Source: Pseudomonas alkylphenolica
GTDB taxonomy: Bacteria > Pseudomonadota > Gammaproteobacteria > Pseudomonadales > Pseudomonadaceae
Length of the DNA stretch: 64,000 nucleotides
Assembly: GCF_004025535.1 (NCBI RefSeq)
Contig: NZ_QJRG01000034.1
Span: 186,001 to 250,000 of the forward strand
Direction: 5' to 3'
The translations under genes and the position numbers were made by a program. Shown piece by piece: positions 34,361 through 43,229 of this stretch. A model generated the notes under the pieces. The model saw only the letters and a list, made by a program, of their open reading frames with translations. It did not search any database and was not told where the DNA came from. Positions within the stretch are counted from its first letter, which is position 1; every line of letters starts with the position of its first letter.

Positions 34361-35044
34361 TTATGACTTCGGCACTTCGGTGAAGTCCAGCAACATCTCG
34401 AAACCAGCCTTTCCGAGGAAGTCCTCCAAGGACACGTCAACATCATCCCAGGTTAGCGGCCCCGGTGACATGGTTTGCTCCCCCAACACCTCGTCAACAT
34501 CCGCCGAGGTTAATACCGCCGAGCCATCCACTGAATTGAGGTGCAGTTGAGCCCTTTCCGGCTGAAAGGTTTTGGCTTCCACATCAAAGCAGACAATCAG
34601 CATTACCAGTATCTCGGGTCTGCTCAAGGCCTGGCCTGGGTTTCGTTGGACAAAGTCCATCAATGCCTCAGCGTCAATGATGGCGCTGCTCGCATCAGGC
34701 ATTGCGTGCGTCTGACTCATCAATTCACAGACAGCACCCTCAAAACCGAGTGGCTTGGGCTGCCCCGTCAATGTCTGGAAAACTACATCGACCGCTTCTT
34801 TGCGATCAGGCCACCCGAGCACCTGGAGCGCACCATCCAAATGGCTGTCGAGAAGAGGAGGTAAGCAAAGAGGAGGAAGGTGGACAGGCTGCCGTTCACC
34901 AGAAAATAAAAAATCCTGGCCAAAATTACCGTCCCGGGCGGCCTGAAAGGTGGCCATAGTCAGGCTCATTGGGGCAGAAGCGGGCTGGTCTGGTGCGTCA
35001 ATTCGCTGCTGGACAGGAGAAGAATTGATAGGTGATACAAGCAT
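34361..35044 (-). CDS. Orphan protein of unknown function, low GC
   Basis: A 227-residue soluble protein with no recognisable domain, no signal peptide and few cysteines. The first 40 residues are rich in Ser, Pro and Gln (MLVSPINSSPVQQR), the C-terminus is acidic (SLEDFLGKAGFEMLLDF). GGAG six bases before the ATG at 35044 supports it as real. Three 60-base lines counted by hand (from 34381, 34441, 34561) hold 94 G+C of 180, about 52%, well below the neighbours. That suggests recent gain. The N-terminus is of the kind found in secreted effectors, but I cannot name one. Confidence 0.7.
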   Translation of the reverse strand: MLVSPINSSPVQQRIDAPDQPASAPMSLTMATFQAARDGNFGQDFLFSGERQPVHLPPLCLPPLLDSHLDGALQVLGWPDRKEAVDVVFQTLTGQPKPLGFEGAVCELMSQTHAMPDASSAIIDAEALMDFVQRNPGQALSRPEILVMLIVCFDVEAKTFQPERAQLHLNSVDGSAVLTSADVDEVLGEQTMSPGPLTWDDVDVSLEDFLGKAGFEMLLDFTEVPKS

Positions 35045-35193
35045 GCTGACTCTCCGGAGGGATTCATAGTCAGATGATCCGCACAAATCACGCCCATTGC
35101 TTTCACAATCCGCTCATGCCGCAAGGTGAATCCGATCATCACAAGGCTCTGCCGGGTGGGCCGGTTGCACCTGTCAGTCGAGCGATTGGTTGG

Positions 35194-35265
35194 GGCCACT
35201 CCCACAGGGTATGCACGGACAGTGTGGGAGCGGCCATAGGCCGCGATGGGCTGCGAAGCAGCCCC
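35194..35265. repeat. REP-like element before the AGCS gene end
   Basis: GGCC-A-CTCCCACA and TGTGGGAG-C-GGCC pair with one mismatch; a second hairpin, GGGCTGC-GAA-GCAGCCC, follows immediately. It separates the orphan gene from the symporter stop and likely terminates the symporter transcript. Confidence 0.7.
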
Positions 35266-35272
35266 AAACTGC

Positions 35273-36712
35273 CTACCGATCTTGCACCGGTTGCAGAGGC
35301 GGCTCGGAACCCTCGGCCCCACCCCAGATCTCTGCATCGATCTTGCCGGCCAGCTCCGGATAATCCCTGGCATTGAACTCCGGCGTACCCGCGGCGCGCT
35401 GGGCAAAGTAGTCACGGGTCAACTTGACCACCACGCCCGACAGCAGGCAGATCGCAATCAGGTTGATCGTCGCCATCAGGCCCATCGCTGCATCAGCGGC
35501 ATCAAACACGTTGGCAACGCTTTCGTAAGCGCCCCAGACCACCATCAACAACGCGGCAATACGCAGTACGGTCAGGCCCAGGCGGGAATTGAGCTTCAGG
35601 TACACCATGGCGTTTTCAGCGTAGGTGTAGTTGCCAATGATCGAGGTAAAGGCAAAGAAGAAGATCGCAATGGCAATGAAATACTGACCGGCCCAGCCGA
35701 TGTGGACATTCATGGCCGCCTGGGTCAGTGGCATCCCGGTCATTTCAGGGCCCGGGACTACACCGGAGAGCAGGATCATCACAGCTGTGGCCGTACAGAT
35801 CAGCAAGGTATCGATGAACACACCCAGCGCCTGGACAAAGCCCTGCGAGGACGGATGATGAGGGTTGGGCGTAGCCACTGCAGCAATGTTCGGCGCCGAG
35901 CCCATGCCCGCTTCGTTGGAGAACAGGCCGCGTTTAACGCCGTTGAGCATGGCGCCAGCAATACCACCCACCGCAGAATCCAGGCCAAAGGCGCTCTTGA
36001 CGATCAACATCAATACCGCAGGCACGTCGCTCAGGTTGGTCACAATCACATAGGCGGCTACCAGCAGGTAGGCACCGGCCATGAACGGCACGACCAGCTC
36101 TGCAAGGCGGGCGATTTTCTTGATTCCGCCAAAAATCACCACACCGGCCAGCGCCGCCACCACTACACCCGTGGTCAGTTTGGGCACGCCAAAGGCGCCC
36201 AGATTGGCATCGGCAATCGAGTTGGCTTGCACCGCGCCAAACACCAGACCAAAGGCGATGATCAGGCACACCGAAAAAATGGCCGCCGCCCAGGGCGCAT
36301 TCAGGCCTTTGGCGATGTAGAACGCCGGACCACCACGGTATTCACCGTTGCTGTTACGTACTTTGTAGAGCTGAGCCAGGGTGCTTTCGGCGTAAGCCGT
36401 GGCCATGCCCAGCGATGCCACCACCCACATCCAGAACACTGCTCCCGGCCCACCAAGGGTGATGGCCACCGCCACACCGGCAAGGTTTCCGGTGCCTACC
36501 CGCGAGGCCAGGCTGGTGCACAACGCCTGAAACGGGGTGATACCGCTGGCATCTTTTGCCGGCGCACGCAGTACCGAGCGAAAAAACTCGGGCAAATGAC
36601 GAAATTGAATAAAGCCCAAGCGGACTGTGAAGTAGATACCTGCGGCCAGCAGGCCATAGATCAGGACATACCCCCAGAAGAAGGTATTCAGTGCGTTGAT
36701 CACGGCTGTCAT
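35273..36712 (-). CDS. AGCS-family sodium:alanine/glycine symporter
   Basis: A 479-residue carrier with about eleven membrane helices. The AGCS signature is present (SRVGTGNLAGVAVAITLGGPGAVFWMW and the later FSNEAGMGSAPNIAAVA). These proteins import alanine, glycine or D-alanine with Na+. The ATG at 36712 is preceded by GGGAAC; a reading to 36772 is unlikely. A 408-base upstream gap holds two hairpins on its leader strand. Confidence 0.92.
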   Translation of the reverse strand: MTAVINALNTFFWGYVLIYGLLAAGIYFTVRLGFIQFRHLPEFFRSVLRAPAKDASGITPFQALCTSLASRVGTGNLAGVAVAITLGGPGAVFWMWVVASLGMATAYAESTLAQLYKVRNSNGEYRGGPAFYIAKGLNAPWAAAIFSVCLIIAFGLVFGAVQANSIADANLGAFGVPKLTTGVVVAALAGVVIFGGIKKIARLAELVVPFMAGAYLLVAAYVIVTNLSDVPAVLMLIVKSAFGLDSAVGGIAGAMLNGVKRGLFSNEAGMGSAPNIAAVATPNPHHPSSQGFVQALGVFIDTLLICTATAVMILLSGVVPGPEMTGMPLTQAAMNVHIGWAGQYFIAIAIFFFAFTSIIGNYTYAENAMVYLKLNSRLGLTVLRIAALLMVVWGAYESVANVFDAADAAMGLMATINLIAICLLSGVVVKLTRDYFAQRAAGTPEFNARDYPELAGKIDAEIWGGAEGSEPPLQPVQDR

Positions 36713-36814
36713 TGTACGTTCCCAAGTAAAGCGCAGCGCCGCTAAAGGGCCCTGCTCAGTCTGTAAAGCCACGGGTGCCAGAGAGCGCCCGGTACCTTTT
36801 GCAGTGTGAATGGC

Positions 36815-36845
36815 CTGAAACAGTGGGAAGTGCCCACTGTTTCAG
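36815..36845. other. Strong hairpin in the AGCS leader region
   Basis: Perfect 13-bp arms CTGAAACAGTGGG / CCCACTGTTTCAG with a 5-base loop lie about 103 bases upstream of the symporter start. A smaller stem, CATCAC / GTGATG, is at 36856-36874. No T-run follows on either strand. The rest of 36713-37120 shows only a weak TTGACG (37031-37036) ahead of the next gene. Confidence 0.6.
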
Positions 36846-37120
36846 CAGTGTTTCGCATCACTGTAGACGTGATGAAGGATGGCGCGAGTCGGGGCTCGGC
36901 TCGACCGGCATGGATCAGCAACTATGCAGGTACTTTTCAAGCCCGGCATATTAGCAGATCCCCTCTTTATCTACTGGAACGGGCTTTTACTGAAAATGTC
37001 GTGGGGCACGTAGGAAACACGCCGCGCCGGTTGACGTTATTTTCACGCCCAGCCCATTAGTCTGCCTGCCTTTCCGGTAGCTCGCAGATTCGGCGGCCGC
37101 CAAGGACCGACGAGGCTTAC

Positions 37121-38893
37121 GTGTCAGCAACTACATCTACTCCCACGCGAAAAAGCGTGGACTGGGCCGGCCTGGGCTGGCTGCTGTTGTTCTTCTGGTA
37201 CTTCTCCGGTGTCACCCAGGCACTACTGCTGTTCAGCGGCACCACCGGTTTCGCCGGTTTTCGCGACGCGCTGTTCCTTAGCACCTTGTGGTTCGTGCCG
37301 GTGTTGCTGCTGCCACAGTTCACCCGGACGATTGCCGCGATCATCGGCGTGGTGCTCTGGGCGGCCTCGCTGGTCGGCCTGAGTTACTTTGCCATCTATC
37401 ACCAGGAGTTTTCACAGAGCGTCATCTTCGTGATGTTCGAGTCGAACAGCGCCGAAGCCGGGGAATACTTCAGCCAGTACTTCAGTGTCGGGCTGTGCCT
37501 GGCGCTGCTGCTCTATACCGTAGTTGCCGTACTGCTGTGGAAACGCCTGCGGCCGGTCACACTTTCCGTGCGCAGCCGCATCCCGGTAGTGCTTCTGCTG
37601 CTGGCCGCGAACCTGGTCTACCCGTTCTACAAACAACTGGTCACCCAGCAGCGCAGCTTCGCCGATGCTGTGGAAAAGGTGCAACTGCGGATGGAACCGG
37701 CAGTCCCCTGGCAGCTGGTCGTTGGCTACCAGCAGTACCGCCAGCAACTGGACAACATGCAGAAACTGCTGGAGCAGAACGCTTCGCTGCCGCCCTTGCA
37801 GCATCTTCAGGACAGCAGCGGAGAGGCACCACGTACCCTGGTGCTGGTCCTGGGCGAGTCCACCACCCGCGAACACATGCACCTGTATGGCTACAACCGC
37901 GAGACCACGCCGAACCTCGATGCCCTGGCCGCCAGCGACTCGGGCCTGACCGTGTTCCAGAATGTCGTCTCGCCGCGCCCGTATACCATCGAGGTGATGC
38001 AGCAGATCCTGACCTTCGGCGACCAGCAGCACCCTGATCGCTTCATGACCGACCCATCGCTGATCAACCTGATGAAACAGGCGGGCTACAAGACGTTCTG
38101 GATCACCAACCAGCAGACGATGACCAAGCGCAACACCATGCTCACCACCTTCTCCCAGCAGACGGATGCACCGGTCTACCTGAACAACCAGCGCAACCAG
38201 AATGCCAGCCAGTACGACGACGTGGTGCTCGCACCCTTTGAGAAGGCCCTCCAGGACCCGGCGCAGAAGAAGTTCATCATCGTCCACCTGCTGGGCACGC
38301 ACATGGACTACCGCTTCCGCTATCCAGAGGCCTACGAGCGTTTCAAGGATCGCCAGGGCGTGCCGGCCAAGCTGACGTCGGACCAGGTGGAAACCTACAA
38401 CTTCTACGATAACGCCGTGCTGTACAACGACTACGTGGTCTCGAGCCTGATCAAACGCTATTCGGCGAGCACACCCAACGGCTTTCTGATGTACCTCTCC
38501 GATCACGGCGAGGATGTGTACAGCTCCGGCAAACACGACCGTCTGGGGCGCAACGAAGGCGACCCGACCCGGCCGATGTACACCATTCCGTTCCTGGTCT
38601 GGACCTCGCCGAGCTGGCAGGCCGCCAACCCGCGCGACCTCAAAGGCATGGCCAACCGCGCCTACAGCAGCTCGCACCTGATCCACACCCTGTCCGACCT
38701 CGCCGGGTTGAGCTATGACCGCTACGAGCCCGCCAAGAGTCTGGTGAGCCCGGAGTTTGTGGTGGCCCCGCGCTGGATCGGTAACCCGTATAGCAAGGAC
38801 GGCATCCGTGAGTTCGACCAGCTGCCGATGGACAAGGCCGAGCGCGCGCAGGAAGCCGCGCTCAGCATCAAGGCAAAGCCAGACAACATCTGA
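37121..38893 (+). CDS. Phosphoethanolamine transferase, EptC/CptA type
   Basis: A 590-residue membrane enzyme with five N-terminal helices and a periplasmic sulfatase-fold domain. The metal site is VLGESTTREHMHLYGY, the nucleophile T289 (SPRPYTIEV), and the late ligands are in YLSDHGEDVYSS. It lacks the cysteine pairs of EptA and is closer to E. coli EptC (CptA), which decorates LPS core heptose. GTG at 37121 with GAGG upstream is the start. It lies within 4 kb of eptA. Confidence 0.9.
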   Translation: MSATTSTPTRKSVDWAGLGWLLLFFWYFSGVTQALLLFSGTTGFAGFRDALFLSTLWFVPVLLLPQFTRTIAAIIGVVLWAASLVGLSYFAIYHQEFSQSVIFVMFESNSAEAGEYFSQYFSVGLCLALLLYTVVAVLLWKRLRPVTLSVRSRIPVVLLLLAANLVYPFYKQLVTQQRSFADAVEKVQLRMEPAVPWQLVVGYQQYRQQLDNMQKLLEQNASLPPLQHLQDSSGEAPRTLVLVLGESTTREHMHLYGYNRETTPNLDALAASDSGLTVFQNVVSPRPYTIEVMQQILTFGDQQHPDRFMTDPSLINLMKQAGYKTFWITNQQTMTKRNTMLTTFSQQTDAPVYLNNQRNQNASQYDDVVLAPFEKALQDPAQKKFIIVHLLGTHMDYRFRYPEAYERFKDRQGVPAKLTSDQVETYNFYDNAVLYNDYVVSSLIKRYSASTPNGFLMYLSDHGEDVYSSGKHDRLGRNEGDPTRPMYTIPFLVWTSPSWQAANPRDLKGMANRAYSSSHLIHTLSDLAGLSYDRYEPAKSLVSPEFVVAPRWIGNPYSKDGIREFDQLPMDKAERAQEAALSIKAKPDNI

Positions 38894-38917
38894 CCGGCAC
38901 GACCGGGGCGAAGACCC

Positions 38918-39688
38918 CTAGTCGAGCACCGACGGATCGCGCCGGATCTCCTCGCGCGCCATGGCTTCCCAGAGGAACGGGAAGCCATTGGTGTCAGTCC
39001 GCCCACCGGTTGCCTGCACGACGCTGGCGGGCAACGGTGAGCCGCCGCCGAGCGCCTCGACATGCCAGGCCAGGCGGCTGCGCCACTCCAGCGTGATGGC
39101 GCGCAAGTGCGCCTGACGGATACCGTTGGCCACTACCAGCACGCCGTGGTTGGCGAGCAACGCCCACTTGTGTGTTCCCAGTGCGTCCACGGCAGCGCGC
39201 CCCAGCGCCATGTCTTCAACCGTGCCGCGATACTCGTCATAGAGCACCGGGTCGGTATCAACCAGGGCGGAGGTCTGGTCGTAGATCGGCGGAATGCGCC
39301 CGGCCGCCGACCACACCGAGCCCCACTGCGGATGATTGTGGATCACCACGTCGACATCATGCCGTACCGCGTGGATGTCCATGTGCAGGTTGATGGCCGG
39401 CGTGATGTTCCATTCCCCCTCGATCACCTTGCCTTGCTGATCGAGGCGCACGATATCCGAAGCGGTTACTTCGCCCCAGGTGAGTTCCCAGGGGTTGGCC
39501 AGGTAGGTACCGTCGTCCTGGCGAACAGTTACATGACCGGCGATATGGTCGTTGTAGCCTTCGCGATACAACACCCGGCACAGCAATGCCACACGCTGAT
39601 GCGCGGTCAACGCAGGCAGCAGCGCATGGCGGCCTGGCCTGGGAATGTAGCGCGCAAGCATTTCGTGATTCAGTGCATCCTTCAACAT
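38918..39688 (-). CDS. Class II aldolase/adducin family protein
   Basis: A 256-residue protein of the fuculose-1-phosphate aldolase/adducin fold. Zinc-ligand histidines are in VVIHNHPQWG and LLANHGVLV. Pseudomonas relatives are often listed near 2-oxoglutarate dioxygenases; one lies 51 bases upstream here on the same strand. It may split or tautomerise a phosphorylated or acidic sugar-like compound. Substrate unknown. Confidence 0.87.
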   Translation of the reverse strand: MLKDALNHEMLARYIPRPGRHALLPALTAHQRVALLCRVLYREGYNDHIAGHVTVRQDDGTYLANPWELTWGEVTASDIVRLDQQGKVIEGEWNITPAINLHMDIHAVRHDVDVVIHNHPQWGSVWSAAGRIPPIYDQTSALVDTDPVLYDEYRGTVEDMALGRAAVDALGTHKWALLANHGVLVVANGIRQAHLRAITLEWRSRLAWHVEALGGGSPLPASVVQATGGRTDTNGFPFLWEAMAREEIRRDPSVLD

Positions 39689-39739
39689 AGCGGTTCCCTC
39701 TTCAGCGACCGTTGCACACGGTAATCAACCATCAATGAA

Positions 39740-40579
39740 TTACGCGTGGAACGGCCCGCGAGCGAACACCGAGGTCCGCTGCATGCGCCGTTGGTGCGGC
39801 TGGTAGTCCAGAATGGCGTTGTGCAGCACACTACGGTTGTCCCAGAGCACCATGTCACCCACGCGCCAGCGATGGCGGAAGCCGAATTGAACGTGCTGGC
39901 AATGTGCATGCAGGTAGGCGAGGATCGCATCGCTTTCGGGGGTGGCCAGGCCATCAATATGGGTGGTGTAGGTCGGGCTCAGGTACAACGCCTTGCGCCC
40001 CGACACCGGGTGTTGAATGACCAGCGGATGCAGGTGCCGGCGATTCATGTTGATGACCTCGACGTAGCGCTCGTGGGTGACCACGTTCTGGCGCAAGGCG
40101 GTTGTCATCGGGCCGTTCATGTCGTGCCAGGCATGCAGGCCTTCGAGGTACTGCTTCATGCGCGCGGACAACGCGTCGTAGGCGGTGGTCATGCTGGTCC
40201 AGCAGGTGTCGCCGCCACAAGGAGGCAAAATCTGCGCGTGGGTCATGGTGACAATCGGCGGGCTGGGCAAAAAGCTCTCGTCGTGGTGCCACATATCGGC
40301 CCGGTCGCCCAGCTTGGAATCGATGACCGTGATCTGCTCAAAGCCCTCGCCCAGATTGGGATAGAACGTGTGCACTTCGGGCTCACCAAAATACCGTGCA
40401 ATCGCCAGGTGTTGTTCGGGTGTCAGCCCAGGAACGTGAAGCACGAGGGCTTCGTGTTTAACCAATGCCGCCTCGATGGCTGCCAGCGTTTGTGGCAGCG
40501 CGACGGAGGCAGGGTCCAGATCAAGCACTTCGGCGCCGAGGCTGGGGCCAAGGGGCCGAACGATGAAGGATGACGACAT
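39740..40579 (-). CDS. TauD/TfdA-family 2-oxoglutarate dioxygenase
   Basis: A 279-residue Fe(II)/2-oxoglutarate oxygenase. The facial triad starts at H98-x-D100 (WHHDESF), with the distal His in RSVLHNAIL and the 2-oxoglutarate Arg in QRTSVFARG. TauD and TfdA release sulfite or glyoxylate from sulfonates or aryloxy acids. GGGAG upstream fixes ATG 40579. It probably forms an operon with the class II aldolase and is divergent from a TetR regulator. The substrate is unknown. Confidence 0.9.
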   Translation of the reverse strand: MSSSFIVRPLGPSLGAEVLDLDPASVALPQTLAAIEAALVKHEALVLHVPGLTPEQHLAIARYFGEPEVHTFYPNLGEGFEQITVIDSKLGDRADMWHHDESFLPSPPIVTMTHAQILPPCGGDTCWTSMTTAYDALSARMKQYLEGLHAWHDMNGPMTTALRQNVVTHERYVEVINMNRRHLHPLVIQHPVSGRKALYLSPTYTTHIDGLATPESDAILAYLHAHCQHVQFGFRHRWRVGDMVLWDNRSVLHNAILDYQPHQRRMQRTSVFARGPFHA

Positions 40580-40628
40580 GGGCAATCTCCCGGTAGGGTT
40601 GCAACATCAGATCGTGTTAGGCGCATTG

Positions 40629-40638
40629 ACTGCGCAGT
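40629..40638. promoter_or_regulatory. Palindrome in the tauD/tetR divergent region
   Basis: ACTGCGCAGT is a perfect 10-base palindrome about 50 bases before the dioxygenase start. It could be half of a TetR operator. The A/T-rich stretch 40723-40755 beside it probably holds the promoters. Confidence 0.35.
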
Positions 40639-40791
40639 GAGTGGTCGTCCGGTCGACGGGAACGATCATACTCACAGGTACCGGTGCTCAGATATTCGCA
40701 TTTCCCCGCGCCCTGAATCACATATAACTATTTGATTTTTATAAAAATAAATTGATGGCGAGCCACCCTCGAAAACAACACTCGGATTTGT

Positions 40792-41472
40792 ATGAACAAG
40801 AAAAACAGCGGACCGACAACGGACGTCCCGCCCTCGCCGGAGCAACTCCCTTCGTTGCGCAAACGCCCGATGCAATCACGCTCGCGGGCACTGGTCGAGG
40901 CCGTCGAGCAGGCGTGCCTGCAGATCCTCGATGAGGCCGGCGAGGAGGCGCTCAGCGTCAACCGCATTGCGGAACTGTCGGGGGTCGCGGTTGGCTCGAT
41001 CTATCAGTACTTTCCCAACAAGGATGCCATCGTTGCCTTGTTGTACGAGCGCGTGCTGGACGAGGAAGCAGAAGAGCTGCTGAGGGTGCGTGAACGCCTG
41101 GTAGGTATGCCCTTGCAGGCGGCGCTGCGAGATATTCTGGCCAACATCATTCGTGTCGAAACACGGCTGTTCAAGCTGAACCGGGCCTTTCACCTGCGCT
41201 ATCACTCCGCCCTGCACCTGGGCAGGTGGCGCGCGCCCTACCGCACAACGGGGGAGTTCATCGAAGCGACGTGGCTACCGCTGTTGAACATGTACGCGCA
41301 TGAGATCACTACGGAACACCACGCCCTGTCGGCCTACTTGCTCGGGCAGGGCCTGCGCAGTGTGATCCGCTCGGTGCTGGAAGACATGCCGACGCAGCTC
41401 GAATCTTCAGCGTTGCTCGATAGCCTGGTGGCCATGGCGATGGGGTGCCTGCGACCTTCTGCAGTTGACTGA
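40792..41472 (+). CDS. TetR-family repressor
   Basis: A 226-residue regulator. The HTH is at about residues 50-75 (VNRIAELSGVAVGSIYQYFPNKDAIVALLY). The C-terminal ligand domain is unremarkable. It is transcribed away from the dioxygenase-aldolase pair across 212 bases, so those genes are its likely target. A bidirectional terminator follows. Confidence 0.92.
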   Translation: MNKKNSGPTTDVPPSPEQLPSLRKRPMQSRSRALVEAVEQACLQILDEAGEEALSVNRIAELSGVAVGSIYQYFPNKDAIVALLYERVLDEEAEELLRVRERLVGMPLQAALRDILANIIRVETRLFKLNRAFHLRYHSALHLGRWRAPYRTTGEFIEATWLPLLNMYAHEITTEHHALSAYLLGQGLRSVIRSVLEDMPTQLESSALLDSLVAMAMGCLRPSAVD

Positions 41473-41505
41473 AAAATGGTCACAGCGATTGATCTGGAGG
41501 AAAAC

Positions 41506-41540
41506 AAAAAGCCCCTGAATCTTTCGATTCAGGGGCTTTT
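41506..41540. terminator. Bidirectional terminator between tetR and tRNA-Ser
   Basis: AAAAGCCCCTGAATC and GATTCAGGGGCTTTT pair perfectly around TTTC. The flanking A and T runs let it work for both the TetR gene and the converging tRNA gene. Confidence 0.93.
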
Positions 41541-41547
41541 CGATGTA

Positions 41548-41637
41548 TGGCGGAGAGATAGGGATTTGAACCCTAGGTACTGTTGCCAGTACAACGGATT
41601 TCGAATCCGTCCCGTTCGGCCACTCCGGCATCTCTCC
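41548..41637 (-). tRNA. tRNA-Ser (CGA)
   Basis: A 90-base type II tRNA with encoded CCA. The acceptor stem is GGAGAGA/TCTCTCC, the anticodon loop is ATTCGAAAT with anticodon CGA, the variable arm is long (TACTGGCAACAGTA) and the T-arm reads GGGTTCAAATCCC. It decodes UCG. Confidence 0.96.
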
Positions 41638-41647
41638 AGTGGCGCGC

Positions 41648-41675
41648 ATGATACCAGCAGTTTGCCGAAAGGCAA
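41648..41675 (-). promoter_or_regulatory. Promoter of tRNA-Ser
   Basis: On the minus strand TTGCCT (41670-41675) and TATCAT (41648-41653) are 16 bases apart, directly before the tRNA 5' end at 41637. Confidence 0.5.
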
Positions 41676-41730
41676 AGCCTGTTTGCGAAAAAAATTCGCG
41701 TGGTATCAGGCGCTTGCGTGAACTTGCCGC

Positions 41731-42441
41731 TTACAGCGGCACGCCCAGGCGTTTGGCAACTTCTTCGTAGGCTTCGATTACGTCGCCCAGACCCTGGCGG
41801 AAGCGGTCCTTGTCCATTTTCTTGCGGGTTTCTTTGTCCCACAGACGGCAACCGTCCGGGCTGAACTCGTCACCCAGGACGATTTCGCCGTGGAACACGC
41901 CGAACTCGAGCTTGAAGTCGACCAGCAGCAGGCCGGCGTCGTCGAACAGCTTGTTCAGCACTTCGTTGACCTTGAGCGACAGGGCCTTCATCTTCACCAG
42001 CTGCTCGGCGGTACCCCAGCCGAACGCAACCACGTGCGATTCATTGATGAACGGGTCGCCTTTTTCGTCGTTCTTGAGGAACAGTTCGAAAGTGGAAGGC
42101 TCGAGCTTGATGCCCTCTTCCACGCCCAGGCGCTTGACCAGGCTGCCGGCTGCGTAGTTACGCACTACACATTCAACCGGGATCATGTCGAGCTTCTTGA
42201 CCAGGCACTCGTTGTCGCCCAGCAGCTTGTCGAACTGGGTAGGAATGCCGGCTTCTTCAAGCTTCTGCATGATGAAGGCGTTGAACTTGTTGTTCACCAT
42301 GCCCTTGCGATCGAGCTGTTCGATGCGCTTGCCGTCGAACGCCGAGGTGTCGTTGCGAAACAGCAGGATCAAGCGGTCAGCGTCGTCGGTCTTGTAAACC
42401 GACTTGGCTTTGCCGCGGTAGAGTTCTTCACGTTTTTCCAT
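41731..42441 (-). CDS. purC: SAICAR synthase (purine biosynthesis)
   Basis: A 236-residue phosphoribosylaminoimidazole-succinocarboxamide synthase, joining CAIR and aspartate. The N-terminal [18 protein letters not shown] and the motifs [11 protein letters not shown] and [23 protein letters not shown] are typical. It is downstream of the bamC and MBL hydrolase genes on the minus strand, the standard Pseudomonas order. Confidence 0.96.
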   Translation of the reverse strand: MEKREELYRGKAKSVYKTDDADRLILLFRNDTSAFDGKRIEQLDRKGMVNNKFNAFIMQKLEEAGIPTQFDKLLGDNECLVKKLDMIPVECVVRNYAAGSLVKRLGVEEGIKLEPSTFELFLKNDEKGDPFINESHVVAFGWGTAEQLVKMKALSLKVNEVLNKLFDDAGLLLVDFKLEFGVFHGEIVLGDEFSPDGCRLWDKETRKKMDKDRFRQGLGDVIEAYEEVAKRLGVPL

Positions 42442-42470
42442 GATGGGCTCCGCTTGCTAAATAAGATGGG

Positions 42471-43229
42471 CTAGGCGATATCACGCCAGTCGAGCCCGCA
42501 ATCCTGGTTGGCCACTTGCAGCCAGTCCGGGTCGCACCCGAGGGTGTCGACGAAACATTGCCGGGCCAGCTGTGGCTGGTTGTTCTTGCTACTGAGATGG
42601 GCCAGCACCAGATGCTGCAGGTTCTGCCAGTCCAGCTCCGACACCAGGCGCGCGGCCTGATGGTTATTCAAATGTCCGTAGTCGCCACCCACCCGCTGTT
42701 TGAGAAACATCGGGTAAGGCCCGCGTCCGAGCAGGTCGCGACAATGGTTGGCCTCGATCAGCAAGGCATTCAGGCCGCGGTAATGCTCCAGCACGGTTGT
42801 ATCGTAGGACCCAAGGTCGGTCAGCACGCCGAAGCGTCGACTACCGTCGTCAAACACATACTGCAACGGCTCCAGCGCGTCGTGGCTCACGCCCACGGCG
42901 CGAACGGTCAGGCCGCCGATCTGCAATTGCTCGTTTGCCGCCAGAAAGCCTGCCGCCTCGACCGGCTTGCGCATGCCGCGCAAGGTGCCCTGGCTGAGGT
43001 AGACCGGTACATTGTAGCGCCGCGACAGCAACCCGACCCCATGCACGTGGTCGGCATGTTCGTGGGTGACCAGCACGGCACTCAATTGCTGGGCATGAAC
43101 GCCGAGCAGCGCCAGGCGCCGCTCGGTCTCGCGCAGGGAAAAGCCGCAATCGACCAGGACAAGCGTGTTGCCACTGGCGATCAGCGTGCCATTTCCCTGG
43201 CTTCCACTTCCAAGTACGGCGAAGCGCAC
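42471..43229 (-). CDS. MBL-fold metallo-hydrolase (YycJ/WalJ-like)
   Basis: A 252-residue metallo-beta-lactamase-fold protein. The metal site is THEHADH (residues 55-61), with GSGSQGNGTLI at the start as in the YycJ group. These proteins are putative 5'-exonucleases or phosphodiesterases. It begins immediately after the bamC stop and precedes purC. Confidence 0.9.
   Translation of the reverse strand: MRFAVLGSGSQGNGTLIASGNTLVLVDCGFSLRETERRLALLGVHAQQLSAVLVTHEHADHVHGVGLLSRRYNVPVYLSQGTLRGMRKPVEAAGFLAANEQLQIGGLTVRAVGVSHDALEPLQYVFDDGSRRFGVLTDLGSYDTTVLEHYRGLNALLIEANHCRDLLGRGPYPMFLKQRVGGDYGHLNNHQAARLVSELDWQNLQHLVLAHLSSKNNQPQLARQCFVDTLGCDPDWLQVANQDCGLDWRDIA

Noticed and set aside
35246..36745. 499-codon plus-strand frame opposite the AGCS gene
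   Set aside because: Mirror of the symporter frame, His/Gln/Arg rich with no membrane or domain pattern.
36713..37100. Glycine riboswitch upstream of the AGCS gene
   Set aside because: I looked for the conserved aptamer core on the minus strand and did not find it; only simple hairpins are present.
41548..41637. tRNA-Ser as an integration site for a mobile element
   Set aside because: No integrase, no direct repeat of the tRNA 3' end and no foreign genes nearby.
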